DNA from: Methanosphaera sp. WGK6 | GTDB taxonomy: Archaea > Methanobacteriota > Methanobacteria > Methanobacteriales > Methanobacteriaceae | DNA: 64,000 nt | Direction of reading: 5' to 3' | Assembly (NCBI RefSeq): GCF_001729965.1 | Contig: NZ_JRWK01000007.1 | Location: forward strand, 1 to 64,000 | Shown here: piece by piece, positions 36,941-47,794 of the stretch | Layout: every line of letters begins with the position of its first letter | Numbering within the stretch: the stretch's first letter is position 1 | Notes under the pieces: model-generated | The model's input: the letters and a program-made list of their open reading frames with translations, nothing else | Database searches by the model: none | Told to the model about the DNA's origin: nothing | Made by a program: the position numbers and the translations under genes

Positions 36941-38002
36941 TTACCCCTTTTTTATTAAATAATCATTTATTGCATTTATCATATAGTCCATAATATCTTT
37001 TATTGATTTTATATTAATATCATAAGATATTCCTGTAAATGTAGAAATTATTTCTTTAATTGGTTCTATTATATCCTTAAATTCTAATAGATTTGTCTGA
37101 TATTCATCTATTAAATTAACAACCATACTTACCCATGCAATGTTTCTTGTTTCATTAATATAAGGATACAATAGACTAACATAATCTGTTTTAGTTATAT
37201 TTGATGTTTTATTATAAAAGTCATCAAAGTCTATGTTAAATCTAGTTAATCTATTTATTACTGTTTTTTGATATTCTGTATTCATTGCAGTTTGATAGTA
37301 TAATGCTTTTCTTGTTGCATCTTGAACTGATTTTGCTATCAGTTCACCTAGTTTTGAATGTTTTCCAGCATTTTCTATGTGATTTTTACTTGATTTATTT
37401 GAAACAATACATATTCCATCAGTTCCCGTCCCTGTTGCTATATGTGTAGAAAATTGACTTTCTAGTTTTAAATCTTCAAGTACACTTGTTTTTGCTTCTG
37501 TTACTGTTATTGATGCTGTTATTAATGCTCCAGGCTCAAGATTTGCATTTATTATTGTTATTACATTAATTGTTCCTATTGATGAATATTTATTATCATA
37601 TTCATAGAATGATGCTGGATCACCTGCTTTTATACCATTTTTATCTGCTCCAGCAGTTACTATTGAAGTTACAGTTAATTTGTTAAATGTATATGTTGAT
37701 ATAGCATAGTTATCCATACATGCTGATGTAAATAGTCCTGTTGATTTTAATGGATTTAATTCTAATTTTTCCATACATTTTGATTGAAATGTTTTATAAT
37801 CCATAGAAGCAATTTCATTATAATCACTTCCTTCCAATGTTTGATTAACAACATATTTCATATTTTCCTGATAACCACCATTAAGCCATGAAGATATCAC
37901 TAAATTATTATTTACTTTAAATTTAATGATTAATGCTGCATCTCTTTTTATTAAATCAAATAAATCATTAGAATAAACTATTTCTGAATAAATATAAGTC
38001 AT
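36941..38002 (-). CDS. cbiZ: Adenosylcobinamide amidohydrolase (CbiZ)
   Basis: A 353-residue protein carrying CbiZ family blocks: VISSWLNGGYQ, TSACMDNYAI, VTAGADKNGIKAGDP, GTINVITIINANLEPGA, ASITVTEAKTSVLEDL, IATGTGTDGICIV and AGKHSKLGELIAKSVQDA. CbiZ cleaves adenosylcobinamide to adenosylcobyric acid so that archaea can salvage incomplete corrinoids and attach their own lower ligand. About 110 residues follow the conserved domain (from TKTDYVSLLYPY onward) and look helical. I chose the ATG at 38002, which has AGGTGG eight bases upstream; a TTG at 38020 overlaps that site. The role fits the cobalt transporter and MtaA in the same window. Confidence 0.85.
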   Translation of the reverse strand: MTYIYSEIVYSNDLFDLIKRDAALIIKFKVNNNLVISSWLNGGYQENMKYVVNQTLEGSDYNEIASMDYKTFQSKCMEKLELNPLKSTGLFTSACMDNYAISTYTFNKLTVTSIVTAGADKNGIKAGDPASFYEYDNKYSSIGTINVITIINANLEPGALITASITVTEAKTSVLEDLKLESQFSTHIATGTGTDGICIVSNKSSKNHIENAGKHSKLGELIAKSVQDATRKALYYQTAMNTEYQKTVINRLTRFNIDFDDFYNKTSNITKTDYVSLLYPYINETRNIAWVSMVVNLIDEYQTNLLEFKDIIEPIKEIISTFTGISYDINIKSIKDIMDYMINAINDYLIKKG

Positions 38003-38051
38003 TGTAAATACCACCTGCAAAAGTAGTTAAAAAAAAGAATAATAATATTAA

Positions 38052-38123
38052 TAGTCCTTAGCGGAGTCGAACCGCTGTCACAAGATCCAGAGTCTCGTAG
38101 GATTGCCACTACCCTAAAGGACT
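38052..38123 (-). tRNA. tRNA-Gln (anticodon CTG)
   Basis: The minus strand folds as a complete cloverleaf: acceptor AGTCCTT/AAGGACT, D arm around GGGTAGTGGCAATCC, anticodon stem CGAGA/TCTTG with loop CTCTGGA giving anticodon CTG, and T arm AGCGG-TTCGACT-CCGCT. The discriminator base is A and CCA is not encoded. The AGU start of the acceptor is usual for archaeal tRNA-Gln. No intron is present. It lies between cbiZ and nadM. Confidence 0.85.
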
Positions 38124-38366
38124 AACTAACATACAATATATTGTACTATATAAAAATCTAATGTTTATAATATTTAAATTTTTATTTGAATGAATGAAAT
38201 CTATGCGAAAAATATGGAAAAATAAAGAGATTATAAAGAAAAAAACAAACAAAGATAATCAAATTTTATTAAAAATTGTTAAAAAATTTACCATTTTTAC
38301 TAGAACTAACAAAAAATAAACACTTACTTAAAAAAAACTATAAATAGTATTGAAAAACATAATTAA

Positions 38367-38948
<582 letters not shown>

Positions 38949-38978
38949 AAAAAAGATATTATAAAAAAATAGAATGAG

Positions 38979-40157
38979 ATGTTGAAAATGGGATTCATAA
39001 GAGATAGTATTCATGGAGATTTACATCTAACAGATTATGAATTAAAATTAATTGATACCGTTGAAATACAACGCCTAAGACGAATAAAACAACTAGGATT
39101 TACAAACCTAATATATCCCGGTGCTAATCACACCAGATTCGAACATTCCATAGGTACATTGTATTTAGCAAATAAATTAGGTACAATACTAGGATTAGAT
39201 AATGAAATCCTTGAATTATTAAGAATTTGCGGATTATTACATGATATAGGTCATGCACCATTTTCACATGTATCAGAAAGAGCACTAAAAAAATCCCATG
39301 AAACAATAACCAAAGAAATTATTCTTAACTCACCAGTAACTGACATAATCAATGAAAAATTTGAACCAAAACTAATTACAAGCATTATAGATGGAAAAAC
39401 AAAGTATGGTAAAATAATATCCGGTGATTTAGATGTAGACCGTATGGATTACCTTGCAAGAGACTCCTATTATACGGGTGTGGCATATGGTGTAATTGAC
39501 ACAGAAAGACTACTGTACTCATTAACATATGATGAAAACAACCTTGTTCTCACACAAAAAGGAGTTCAAGCTGCAGAATCAACACTACTTGCAAGATACT
39601 TCATGTATCCAACAGTATACCAACATCACACCACGCGAATTGTAAACAGTATGTTCAGAGTTTCACTAGAACACCTACTCAACAATAAAATAATAGAAGA
39701 AAAAGAGCTAAGATACCTTGATGACGGGGATTTAATCAATATAACACGAAATACTCCCGGACTACCACAAAAAACTATGCAAAACCTAGATACAAGACAC
39801 TTATATAAGAAAGCAGATACAATTGAATTATCACAATTTGAAAATCCTGAAAAAATAGTGGAAATGGATAAAAAATACCTAACAGAAGCCGAAGAAACAA
39901 TTGCAGCAAAATTAAACATCCCACCCGAAGAAGTTATAGTAGACATACCTGAAGAATTATCATTCAAGAAAATGAGCATACAAGTAAAAACCTATGACGG
40001 ATTTCAACCATTGACAAAAGTATCTACAATTATAGACACACTAAAAAAAGCACAATATAACTATGCTGATCTAGCATTATTTTTATCCCCCGAAAATAGA
40101 GATAAAGCAAAAAATGCCAATATTAAACTAGAAGACCACATTACATTACCAACGTGA
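38979..40157 (+). CDS. HD-domain phosphohydrolase (dNTPase/SAMHD1-like family)
   Basis: A 392-residue COG1078-type protein. It begins MGFIRDSIHGDLHLTDYELKLIDT, continues with IQRLRRIKQLGF, HTRFEHSIGTLYLA and LLHDIGHAPFSHVSE, then DLDVDRMDYLARDSYYTGV. The metal ligands H...HD...D are all present. Relatives hydrolyse dNTPs or act on other phosphoesters; substrate here is unknown. ATG at 38979 is used, though ATG at 38988 (MGFIRDS) is equally possible. It is probably in one transcript with nadM upstream and the small gene 6 bases downstream. Confidence 0.8.
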   Translation: MLKMGFIRDSIHGDLHLTDYELKLIDTVEIQRLRRIKQLGFTNLIYPGANHTRFEHSIGTLYLANKLGTILGLDNEILELLRICGLLHDIGHAPFSHVSERALKKSHETITKEIILNSPVTDIINEKFEPKLITSIIDGKTKYGKIISGDLDVDRMDYLARDSYYTGVAYGVIDTERLLYSLTYDENNLVLTQKGVQAAESTLLARYFMYPTVYQHHTTRIVNSMFRVSLEHLLNNKIIEEKELRYLDDGDLINITRNTPGLPQKTMQNLDTRHLYKKADTIELSQFENPEKIVEMDKKYLTEAEETIAAKLNIPPEEVIVDIPEELSFKKMSIQVKTYDGFQPLTKVSTIIDTLKKAQYNYADLALFLSPENRDKAKNANIKLEDHITLPT

Positions 40158-40163
40158 TAAAAA

Positions 40164-40403
40164 ATGAAAATAAAAAAGAAAATAAAAAAAGAACTTTCTA
40201 AAAAAGAATACCAGTCATTTATAAAAGAAGTAATAGACTATAATACTAAAAAAGGCAATATGCCACCACACATCATAGTAGATGATACCAAGATATATAA
40301 AAATGAATACATAGAAGCTATAGAAAATGTTAATAAATTTATTTTAGAAAATGGAAGACAACCAGAAACAGTGAGTATTTATGCTAAACGACGGAAGGAT
40401 TAA
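40164..40403 (+). CDS. Small basic protein resembling two pseudomurein-binding repeats
   Basis: A 79-residue basic protein with no signal peptide. Two consecutive segments look like the pseudomurein-binding repeat pattern (Tyr...helix...NG-x-x-P-x-x-V): YQSFIKEVIDYNTKKGNMPP and YIEAIENVNKFILENGRQPE. Such repeats normally occur on exported cell-wall proteins, whereas this one appears cytoplasmic. It starts 6 bases after the HD-hydrolase stop, so translation is probably coupled. The function is unknown and the repeat match is by eye. Confidence 0.55.
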   Translation: MKIKKKIKKELSKKEYQSFIKEVIDYNTKKGNMPPHIIVDDTKIYKNEYIEAIENVNKFILENGRQPETVSIYAKRRKD

Positions 40404-40502
40404 ATTTTTCTAAAATATACTCTTTTTTTAAAAAAAATATACCAAAAACTAGTTGATAAAAAAAAATAATATTAGAGGGGATTAATTACATATTAATTAT
40501 AT

Positions 40503-41999
40503 TTAATCTCTTGGATGATAATTTGGACTTTCATTAGTTATTGTAATATCATGAGGATGACTTTCAGACATTCCATTAGATGTAATATGCACTAATTCTG
40601 CCTTTTCATGCATTTCTTCAATAGATTTTGCTCCAACATAACCCATAGATGATTTTAAACCACCCATTAATTGATAAACTATTTGACTAGCTTCCCCTTT
40701 ATATGGAACTACTCCTTCAATACCTTCAGGCACTAATTTTGTAGAATTCATATTACTTCCACCAGTTTGGAAGTATCTATCCTTACCAGCACCAACTCCA
40801 CCAGTCATTGCACCTAAGGAACCCATTCCACGGTACTGTTTATATTTACGTCCATTTCTAATAGTCATTTCACCAGGAGATTCTGTTGTACCTGCTAGTA
40901 AACTACCAACCATAACAGCATTTGCTCCTACCGCTAATGCTTTTGCCACATCACCAGAATATCTAAGTCCACCATCAGCAATTACAGGAACATCATAATC
41001 TGCAGCTACATCTGCCACACTAGATACTGCACTAAGTTGAGGTACTCCTACTCCTGCAACAATTCTTGTAGTACATATAGATCCTGGACCAATACCTACT
41101 TTTATACCATTAATTTCTGCTTTTAATATGTCTTCAGCTGCTTTAGCTGTTGCAATATTACCTAATAAAATGTCAGATTCAACATTTTTATTCATTTCAC
41201 GAACAGATTCTATGATATCACTTTTATGTCCATGAGCACTATCTATTGCTATAATATCTGCTCCAGCATCACTTAATGCCATTGCACGTTCCATATCAAA
41301 AGGTCCGCATGCTGCTGCTACAATATATCTTCCATTTTTATCTCGTACTGCACTTGGATATTTTTTACGTTCTAAAATATCTTTCATTGTTACAATACCT
41401 ACAATTTGATCTTCGTCTGAAACAACAGGTAAACGTTCTACTTTATTTTCATATGCTAAATCTAATGCAGTTTCTGTATCAGTATCTTCTGAAATTGTTA
41501 CTACATTATGAGTCATTGTTTCAGATATTTTACGATTTAGATTTTTACCACGTAATGGTTTTATATCTCTACGACTTATAATACCTACTACAATATTTTC
41601 ATCATTAACTACAGGTAATCCGCTGATTCCTTCAATATCCATAATTTCTTTTGCATCAGCTACTGTTTCATCAGGAGATATTGTTATAACTTCTTTTACA
41701 GTTAATTCATTAGCAAATTTAACTTTTTTAACTTCTTTGACTTCTTGTTCTATTGTTAAATTTCTATGAATTACTCCAAGACCACCTTGTCTTGCTAAAG
41801 ATATCGCCATTCTTGATTCTGTAACTGTATCCATAGCTGAACTTACTACAGGTATATTTAAATCATAATTAGTTGATACTTTAGTGTTAAGTGTAACATC
41901 TTTTGGTTCTATATTTGATAATCCTGGTTTTATAAGGAAATCATCAAATGTATAAGTATCTTCTGCTTTTGTTAATTTATCCATATATTTACTGCTCAT
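40503..41999 (-). CDS. guaB: IMP dehydrogenase
   Basis: A 498-residue enzyme converting IMP to XMP with NAD in guanine nucleotide synthesis. It has the TIM barrel split by two CBS domains (about residues 95-215: [14 protein letters not shown] and [13 protein letters not shown]). Active-site motifs are [17 protein letters not shown] with the catalytic Cys, [16 protein letters not shown], and the flap [12 protein letters not shown] plus RYFQ. Full length for the family. GAGGGG is upstream of the ATG. It follows the mfnB cluster on the same strand with 113 bases between, so it probably has its own promoter. Confidence 0.93.
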   Translation of the reverse strand: MSSKYMDKLTKAEDTYTFDDFLIKPGLSNIEPKDVTLNTKVSTNYDLNIPVVSSAMDTVTESRMAISLARQGGLGVIHRNLTIEQEVKEVKKVKFANELTVKEVITISPDETVADAKEIMDIEGISGLPVVNDENIVVGIISRRDIKPLRGKNLNRKISETMTHNVVTISEDTDTETALDLAYENKVERLPVVSDEDQIVGIVTMKDILERKKYPSAVRDKNGRYIVAAACGPFDMERAMALSDAGADIIAIDSAHGHKSDIIESVREMNKNVESDILLGNIATAKAAEDILKAEINGIKVGIGPGSICTTRIVAGVGVPQLSAVSSVADVAADYDVPVIADGGLRYSGDVAKALAVGANAVMVGSLLAGTTESPGEMTIRNGRKYKQYRGMGSLGAMTGGVGAGKDRYFQTGGSNMNSTKLVPEGIEGVVPYKGEASQIVYQLMGGLKSSMGYVGAKSIEEMHEKAELVHITSNGMSESHPHDITITNESPNYHPRD

Positions 42000-42112
42000 A
42001 TAATGCCCCTCATTTTTAAAACAAATTCTTAATGTTCAATTGACTAAAATAAAAAAAAGATAGGTTAATTTATTTAGTAATTTATTAGTATTATTTTTAT
42101 TCAAGATAATAA

Positions 42113-42817
42113 TTAAATGTTATCTTTTAATTGTTGTACCAATTCTTGATTTATGGTTCCAGTGTTTCTGTCACCACCACTACAAACACAGCCACGTACA
42201 CCCATAATATCACAGTTAATTTCTTTAAGTAATGGTATATCTCCAGAATTAACTGACCCTGCTAGTGCTACTTTAAGCTTGTATTCATGTGCCTCATCAA
42301 CAAAATTTTTTAGTTGTTCTTTGTTCAAGTGGTCAGTTAATCTATGCCCATCTTTTATATAAGTATCTAGCATTGCTAAATCACAACCACTATCATATGC
42401 TACTTTTGGTATAAATTCAGATTCTACTGAACCTATTTTATATGCATCAGCATATCCACATGCTACAACTGTTATAGTATCATCATATTCATTTATTGTT
42501 TTTACCACTGCATTCATTACTTCTACTGCTTCATCATAATTTTCTGGACCATATAATCCTACTTTAACATAGTTTGAACCTGCAGTAGCACAGCCTAGTG
42601 CTGCTAGAGATACTGTTCCTGGTTTGTATGGTACATCACCAATAGTGGTACTTACAATTATTTCATTATTTGCATATTCACTAATTTCTCTTATAACCCA
42701 TGGAAAATTAGCTCCCAAAGAACCTTCTTTAGGGTTTTTAACATCAAGTATGTCTGCTCCACCCAATCTAGCTTCTTTTGCTTCTTCTAAATTAATTGCA
42801 CTTACTAATAATTCCAT
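42113..42817 (-). CDS. mfnB: (5-formylfuran-3-yl)methyl phosphate synthase (MfnB)
   Basis: A 234-residue TIM-barrel enzyme of the former DUF556 family. It condenses two molecules of glyceraldehyde 3-phosphate to 4-(hydroxymethyl)-2-furancarboxaldehyde phosphate, the furan precursor of methanofuran. Recognisable segments are MELLVSAINLEEAKEARLGG, ILDVKNPKEGSLGAN with catalytic Lys, YVKVGLYGPENYDE and VALAGSVNSGDI. GGTGATTAA precedes the ATG. It is the last gene of a probable citG-like/pheS/small coil/mfnB cluster. Its presence shows that methanofuran, or at least its furan moiety, is made. Confidence 0.88.
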   Translation of the reverse strand: MELLVSAINLEEAKEARLGGADILDVKNPKEGSLGANFPWVIREISEYANNEIIVSTTIGDVPYKPGTVSLAALGCATAGSNYVKVGLYGPENYDEAVEVMNAVVKTINEYDDTITVVACGYADAYKIGSVESEFIPKVAYDSGCDLAMLDTYIKDGHRLTDHLNKEQLKNFVDEAHEYKLKVALAGSVNSGDIPLLKEINCDIMGVRGCVCSGGDRNTGTINQELVQQLKDNI

Positions 42818-42875
42818 TTAATCACCCATACTATTAACTTTAAATACTGTATGTTAAATAATTAGAAAACTTTTT

Positions 42876-43025
42876 CTAGAATACTTTTAATTCTTGAAGT
42901 AACTTATCTCTTTCTTTTTTAAGTTCTTCTATTTTTTCCTTGTTTTCATCATTATTTTCTTTTTCTAACATTGCAATTGTATTTGTTATTGCTTCAAGAT
43001 TCAGTTCTAATGAATTATATACCAT
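42876..43025 (-). CDS. 49-residue coiled-coil protein between pheS and mfnB
   Basis: A short ORF starting 10 bases after the pheS stop with GTGAT just before the ATG. It encodes MVYNSLELNLEAITNTIAML followed by a highly charged heptad-like helix (EKIEELKKERDKLLQELKVF). The spacing, ribosome binding site and position inside a same-strand gene cluster argue that it is translated. No family is recognised. A role as a small partner of PheS or an unrelated coiled-coil protein is open. Confidence 0.6.
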   Translation of the reverse strand: MVYNSLELNLEAITNTIAMLEKENNDENKEKIEELKKERDKLLQELKVF

Positions 43026-43035
43026 TATATCACAT

Positions 43036-44589
43036 CTAGAAATCTTTGATGTTTCTTGTTACTGGTAATTCTCTTAACCAGCCAATATCACTTTGATATA
43101 GCATTCTAATATCTTCAATACCATATCTCATCATTGCTAGTCTTTCAATTCCAAGACCAAATGCTGCTACTTGTGTTTCAATTCCTAGTGGTTCAAGTAC
43201 TTCTGGTCTAAACATTCCAGATCCTCCAAGTTCCATCCAACTTTTCTTTTCTGGTACGTATATTTCAGATTCAATTGAAAGATAGGTGTATGGGAAGTAT
43301 GCTGGTCTAAATCTTACCTTAAATCCTAGTTTTCTATAGAATTCTTTTAAAATTCCAAGTAAGTTCTTAAAACTCATATCTTCACCTGCAACAATTCCTT
43401 CTACTTGATGAAATTCAGGTAAGTGTTTGTAATTTATAGTTTCTCGTCTGAATACTCTTCCTACTGAGAACATTTTAAGTGGTGGTTGATTTTCAGATAA
43501 ATGTCTTACTGATAGCCCAGTTGTATGGGTTCTTAAAACCATTTGTTTTGCAATATCTTCATCCCATTTATAATTCCATCCAGTTGAACCTGTATTTCCA
43601 CCATGTTCATGTTCTGCACGGGTTTGTTCTACTAATTCTTTATTTGGTAATTTTGCTTGTGATGGATTACTTACATAGAATGTATCTTGCATTTCACGTG
43701 CTGCATGATCTTGTGGTTGGAATAACATATCAAAATTCCAGAATGCTGATTCAAGAATTGTTCCTTTTGCTTCATCAAATCCCATGTCAATAAAGATACT
43801 TCTTATTTCTTCTATTGTTTGTTGTAATGGGTGTATTTTACCAGGGAAGTTTTTAGGTGCAGATGCATGAATATCATATCCTCTGTAATGTAGGTCTTTC
43901 CATGTGCCTTCTTTTAGTTGTTCATGGGTAAGTTGTGTTGCATCATTTTTAATTGTGAATCCTTTTTTGAGAATATCTGTTCCTTTTTGATTTAAATTAA
44001 AAGAGAATTCTTGTCTTGTTGTCTTATCAAATAATTCTTTTCGTTTCTTGAATTCTTTTCGTACATTATTAAATTCTTCAGGTATTGCTTCATTAAGAAC
44101 TTCTTTATGTTCAAGTAAGTATTTTAAGAATTTAACTTGAGGTAGTTCAGATAAATCTGCAGATTTACCTTCATCAGTTATCATTAATTTTCCATTATTC
44201 ATTTTTGCCCAATGATGACGCATTAATATACCAATAGAAAAATTCATTTGGGGTCTGGATACTTCAGCTTTTTCCATTACTTCATCCATTGTTACTTCAA
44301 GTTTACCTTCTTTTGAAAATTCTTGTAATGCTTGAAGTATTTTATGCTCAGGTAATCCATTTATAGCATAATCTATTCCTTCATCAGAAAGACTTATACT
44401 TTCTATAGCATTTTTATTTACTGTGATAATATCTTTACTTTCAAGCATCCCTGCAGCACTTGTAACTGCTTTTACAGGCATCTCTTCAACTTCAGCTATT
44501 TCTTCAGGTGTTAAATTAACATCCTTAGATAATGCATTTAATAATTTTTTTTCATAAACATGCAATTCATTAATTACTTGTTCTAACAT
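43036..44589 (-). CDS. pheS: Phenylalanyl-tRNA synthetase alpha subunit
   Basis: A 517-residue archaeal-type PheS. The N-terminal 200 residues are winged-helix DNA-binding-like domains (LTPEEIAEVEEMPVKAV); the C-terminal class II catalytic core has HPLQQTIEEIRSIFIDMGF, motif 2 FRRETINYKHLPEFHQVEG, MELGGSGMFRPEVL, and motif 3 FGLGIERLAMMRYGIEDIR. It charges tRNA-Phe together with PheT, which is not in this window. AAGGAGG precedes the ATG. It lies 24 bases downstream of the CitG-like gene. Confidence 0.93.
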   Translation of the reverse strand: MLEQVINELHVYEKKLLNALSKDVNLTPEEIAEVEEMPVKAVTSAAGMLESKDIITVNKNAIESISLSDEGIDYAINGLPEHKILQALQEFSKEGKLEVTMDEVMEKAEVSRPQMNFSIGILMRHHWAKMNNGKLMITDEGKSADLSELPQVKFLKYLLEHKEVLNEAIPEEFNNVRKEFKKRKELFDKTTRQEFSFNLNQKGTDILKKGFTIKNDATQLTHEQLKEGTWKDLHYRGYDIHASAPKNFPGKIHPLQQTIEEIRSIFIDMGFDEAKGTILESAFWNFDMLFQPQDHAAREMQDTFYVSNPSQAKLPNKELVEQTRAEHEHGGNTGSTGWNYKWDEDIAKQMVLRTHTTGLSVRHLSENQPPLKMFSVGRVFRRETINYKHLPEFHQVEGIVAGEDMSFKNLLGILKEFYRKLGFKVRFRPAYFPYTYLSIESEIYVPEKKSWMELGGSGMFRPEVLEPLGIETQVAAFGLGIERLAMMRYGIEDIRMLYQSDIGWLRELPVTRNIKDF

Positions 44590-44613
44590 GTACTATTATT
44601 CCTCCTTAAATAT

Positions 44614-45552
44614 TTATAAACCACTTTGAGAATATTTATCAACTAACCCTACAAATAATGATGCTGCTGTAAAATCAGCTGTTGTTCCAGGATTATATTT
44701 TTTATTTCTTAAAAATATGTCAAAATCTTTTAATTTATCCAGTCTTTCTGTTGTACCAATTTCAGTATCTTTTAGTATTATTTGTGCTTTTTTAGATACT
44801 TTTTCTGCTATTTCTTCACCATATTTTCTATCAATTAATGTATCTGGCACATTAGCAAGTATATTTAGATATATTTCAAGTGTTACATCATTTCTTGAAT
44901 ATTCATCCATATACTTACAATATGTTGGATAACCATAATTTAAAATTACAGGTAATCCATTTGTTAGTTCATATGATATTTTATCATATTTTGATGACAT
45001 GTCAAGCAAGTCATGAAGATTAACTTGATTTCTTCTTATTTCATCAATAGTATTTGTATTATTAACATCATATTCTGATGTTTTATTATCAATACCTCCT
45101 GCTTTAGAAAGACTAATTGCTTTTACTAATGCTATTGCATCCTCAGGTTCAGTATTTTTAATAATAATATCTAATGTTCCAGGTAAACTATTTATTGATT
45201 TTTCTTCAAGTAATGCTCCGAAAGTTGCAGCTAATGGAACAAGTAACATACTTATTCCAAGATTCGTATTTGTATTTACCAAATTTTGAGTATTTCTAAC
45301 ACAATTCAGTATACATTCCCCAATTGGAATTCTATGAAGCATATTTGGATAATATCTTGATCCATCATAAGCAGCAACATCAAGATTTTCTCGTATTGAT
45401 GCACTACTTATTAAAAAATCTTCATAGGACATATCTTCAAAATCTTGTGTTCTATGAACATTACCTGGCTTGGGATATCCACTAACTTCTAATAATGTAG
45501 CTATTTCACCTAACCGGGCCACATCTTGACTAGTTAACATCATAAAGTCCAC
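44614..45552 (-). CDS. Triphosphoribosyl-dephospho-CoA synthase-like (CitG/MdcB family) protein
   Basis: A 312-residue member of the CitG family. Motifs are SGYPKPGNVHRTQDFEDM near residue 23, NTNLGISMLLVPLA near residue 95, and SKAGGIDNKTSEYDV. In bacteria CitG makes the prosthetic-group precursor of citrate or malonate decarboxylase/lyase; methanogens lack these enzymes, so the archaeal role is not established. GTG at 45552 is preceded by AGGAG at good spacing; ATG at 45543 or 45540 would be too far. It heads the cluster with pheS, the small coil gene and mfnB, suggesting a cofactor-related role by association only. Confidence 0.75.
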   Translation of the reverse strand: MDFMMLTSQDVARLGEIATLLEVSGYPKPGNVHRTQDFEDMSYEDFLISSASIRENLDVAAYDGSRYYPNMLHRIPIGECILNCVRNTQNLVNTNTNLGISMLLVPLAATFGALLEEKSINSLPGTLDIIIKNTEPEDAIALVKAISLSKAGGIDNKTSEYDVNNTNTIDEIRRNQVNLHDLLDMSSKYDKISYELTNGLPVILNYGYPTYCKYMDEYSRNDVTLEIYLNILANVPDTLIDRKYGEEIAEKVSKKAQIILKDTEIGTTERLDKLKDFDIFLRNKKYNPGTTADFTAASLFVGLVDKYSQSGL

Positions 45553-45751
45553 ATATCTCCTAATGTATTATGATTAAGATAAAAGTTAAATAATTATAAG
45601 TATAAATTTTTCTTCTTAATAAAAAGAAAAGTAGTTAAATATATTACTAATAATTTATTGATAATTAAATTTATGTTTAAACTTAATTATTAATATTCTG
45701 TTAATTATGAAAAAAAATAGTAATTATAAAAAAATAAGGATAGGAATAGAC

Positions 45752-46717
45752 TTATTCCATGTCTAATAACTGAGGAACAAAATAACTGATAATCATATCC
45801 GCTCCAGCACGCTTTATAGATAATAATGTTTCATATAATAAATCATCAGTAATATATCCCTTTTCTATACCTGCTTGTATCATAGAGTATTCTCCACTTA
45901 CCTGATATGCTATTGTTGGCATTTTAAATGTTTGTTTTACTTCACGTAATACATCAAGATAAGCTAGTGCAGGTTTTACTATTATTGCATCAGTTCCTTC
46001 TTGAACATCTAATGCAACTTCTCTTATTGCTTCATTAAAGTTTGCAGGATCCATTTGATATGATTTACGATCACCAAAACTTGGTGTTGAATCTGCTGCA
46101 TCCCTAAATGGAGCATAGTATGTAGATGCATATTTTGCTGCATAAGAAAAGATAGGAGTATTTATAAAACCATTATTATCCAATCCTTCACGTATTGCAG
46201 ATACTCTTCCATCCATCATATCACTTGGTGCAATTACATCCACACCTGCTTGTGCATAACTTACTGCAATTTTTGATAAGTATTTTAATGTTTCATCATT
46301 TTGAACATATTCATCTTTAATAATTCCACAGTGCCCATGATTGGTGTATTCACACATACAAACATCTCCTAAAACTACTAGATTTGTTTGTTCTTTGAGT
46401 CCTCTAATTGTTTGTTGTATGATTCCATTAGAATCATATGCACTTGAACCAATTTCATCCTTATAATCTGGAATTCCAAATAATATTACTGATGTTAATC
46501 CATTATCTTCAAGTAATCCAGCAAAATCTATTGCATCATCCACAGAATATCTATATTGACCCGGCATTGTACTTATTTCTTCAGGTTGACCATCCTTTGC
46601 AGATTCTTTAATATATAATGGGTAAATAAAATCATCCATACTTATATTTGTTTCACGAAACATACTCCTAATTCTTTCATCTGTTCTCATTCTTCTCATT
46701 CTTGTTGTTGGAAACAT
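45752..46717 (-). CDS. hemB: Porphobilinogen synthase (delta-aminolevulinate dehydratase)
   Basis: A 321-residue enzyme joining two aminolevulinate molecules into porphobilinogen. It opens with [18 protein letters not shown], has the metal-binding Cys cluster in [25 protein letters not shown], and [13 protein letters not shown] with a Schiff-base Lys. The complete Cys triad indicates a zinc-dependent type. Full family length. GGAGGAT precedes the ATG. In this organism the pathway feeds corrinoids and F430, matching cbiMNQO, cbiZ and mtaA in this window. Confidence 0.93.
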   Translation of the reverse strand: MFPTTRMRRMRTDERIRSMFRETNISMDDFIYPLYIKESAKDGQPEEISTMPGQYRYSVDDAIDFAGLLEDNGLTSVILFGIPDYKDEIGSSAYDSNGIIQQTIRGLKEQTNLVVLGDVCMCEYTNHGHCGIIKDEYVQNDETLKYLSKIAVSYAQAGVDVIAPSDMMDGRVSAIREGLDNNGFINTPIFSYAAKYASTYYAPFRDAADSTPSFGDRKSYQMDPANFNEAIREVALDVQEGTDAIIVKPALAYLDVLREVKQTFKMPTIAYQVSGEYSMIQAGIEKGYITDDLLYETLLSIKRAGADMIISYFVPQLLDME

Positions 46718-46809
46718 TATAAATCCTCCATGATTATTATTTTTTTTAGTAAAAAAAACAATTTTAAAATTCTAATCTAATTTATATTAATTATTCTTAA
46801 TAAAATCAT

Positions 46810-47700
46810 TCAGCAATCTTTAAGACATAAGAAGTCATAGATTACTTTTGCTGCATTTATACTTGTTGAATCACCCAGTGTATTTGATGAAACTTCTACA
46901 ACATCCAATCCTGCTGTTTCTTTAATTGCAAGTATTGAAATCATGTCTTCTAAATCTCTTGGTGTTATCCCACAAGGTGCTGGTGTTCCTACAGATGGAG
47001 CATATGCTGGATCTAATACATCAATATCTACTGTTATATAAATAGGTCCTTTGATATTTTCCAGTTCTTTTAAAATAGACTTCTTATTATCTTGAATATC
47101 ATGACTTGTATAGTATTCAATATTTTCTTGTTGTTTAACATACTCATGTTCTTCATATTCTGCAGAACGTATCCCTAGTTGTATTATTTTCTTAGGATCT
47201 AATTCATGTATTCTTCTTAGAACTGTTGCATGAGAATATTTTTCATCAAGATATGTGTTACGCATATCAAAATGAGCATCAAAGTGTACAATTGTTAAAT
47301 CATTGAAATAATCTTTATCATAGTCATAAATAGCTCCAAGAACACCATTAGTTATTGTATGTTCCCCACCCATAGCTATTGGAGTTAAACCTAATTCTAA
47401 AACAGAACATACTGTGTCTTTTACCATGATATTTGTTTTTTCATAATTTCCATTATTTACTTGAACATCCCCAATATCATAATTAAAACACTTTAATGAC
47501 TTGTTAAATCTAAGATTATATGATTCAAAATCATATGATGCTTCACGTATTGCCTTAGGACCATTTCTTGATCCAGCAATATAACTTGTTGTACTGTCAA
47601 AAGGAATTCCCATTATTGCATAGCCTTGTTCAATTTCCTCATCTTCATTTAATTCTTGAGAAAAAGCAAATCTCATCATATTATCTGCATAAAAAAACAT
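46810..47700 (-). CDS. speB: Agmatinase / ureohydrolase
   Basis: A 296-residue arginase-superfamily enzyme. Binuclear-manganese motifs are all present: GGEHTITNGV, HFDAHFDMR, KYSHATVLRRI and TVDIDVLDPAYAPSVGTP. Archaeal members hydrolyse agmatine to putrescine and urea for polyamine synthesis. GATGAT precedes the ATG. It is probably monocistronic, with 94 bases to rfcL and 92 to hemB. Guanidino-substrate specificity cannot be proved from sequence. Confidence 0.88.
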   Translation of the reverse strand: MFFYADNMMRFAFSQELNEDEEIEQGYAIMGIPFDSTTSYIAGSRNGPKAIREASYDFESYNLRFNKSLKCFNYDIGDVQVNNGNYEKTNIMVKDTVCSVLELGLTPIAMGGEHTITNGVLGAIYDYDKDYFNDLTIVHFDAHFDMRNTYLDEKYSHATVLRRIHELDPKKIIQLGIRSAEYEEHEYVKQQENIEYYTSHDIQDNKKSILKELENIKGPIYITVDIDVLDPAYAPSVGTPAPCGITPRDLEDMISILAIKETAGLDVVEVSSNTLGDSTSINAAKVIYDFLCLKDC

Positions 47701-47794
47701 TTTAAATCATCTTTTTCAAAATTATCTATATAAATATTATCTTTTTTATTTTTAGTTTAATAAGTTTCTTTTTAAAAAAAGATATAAAAAAAGG

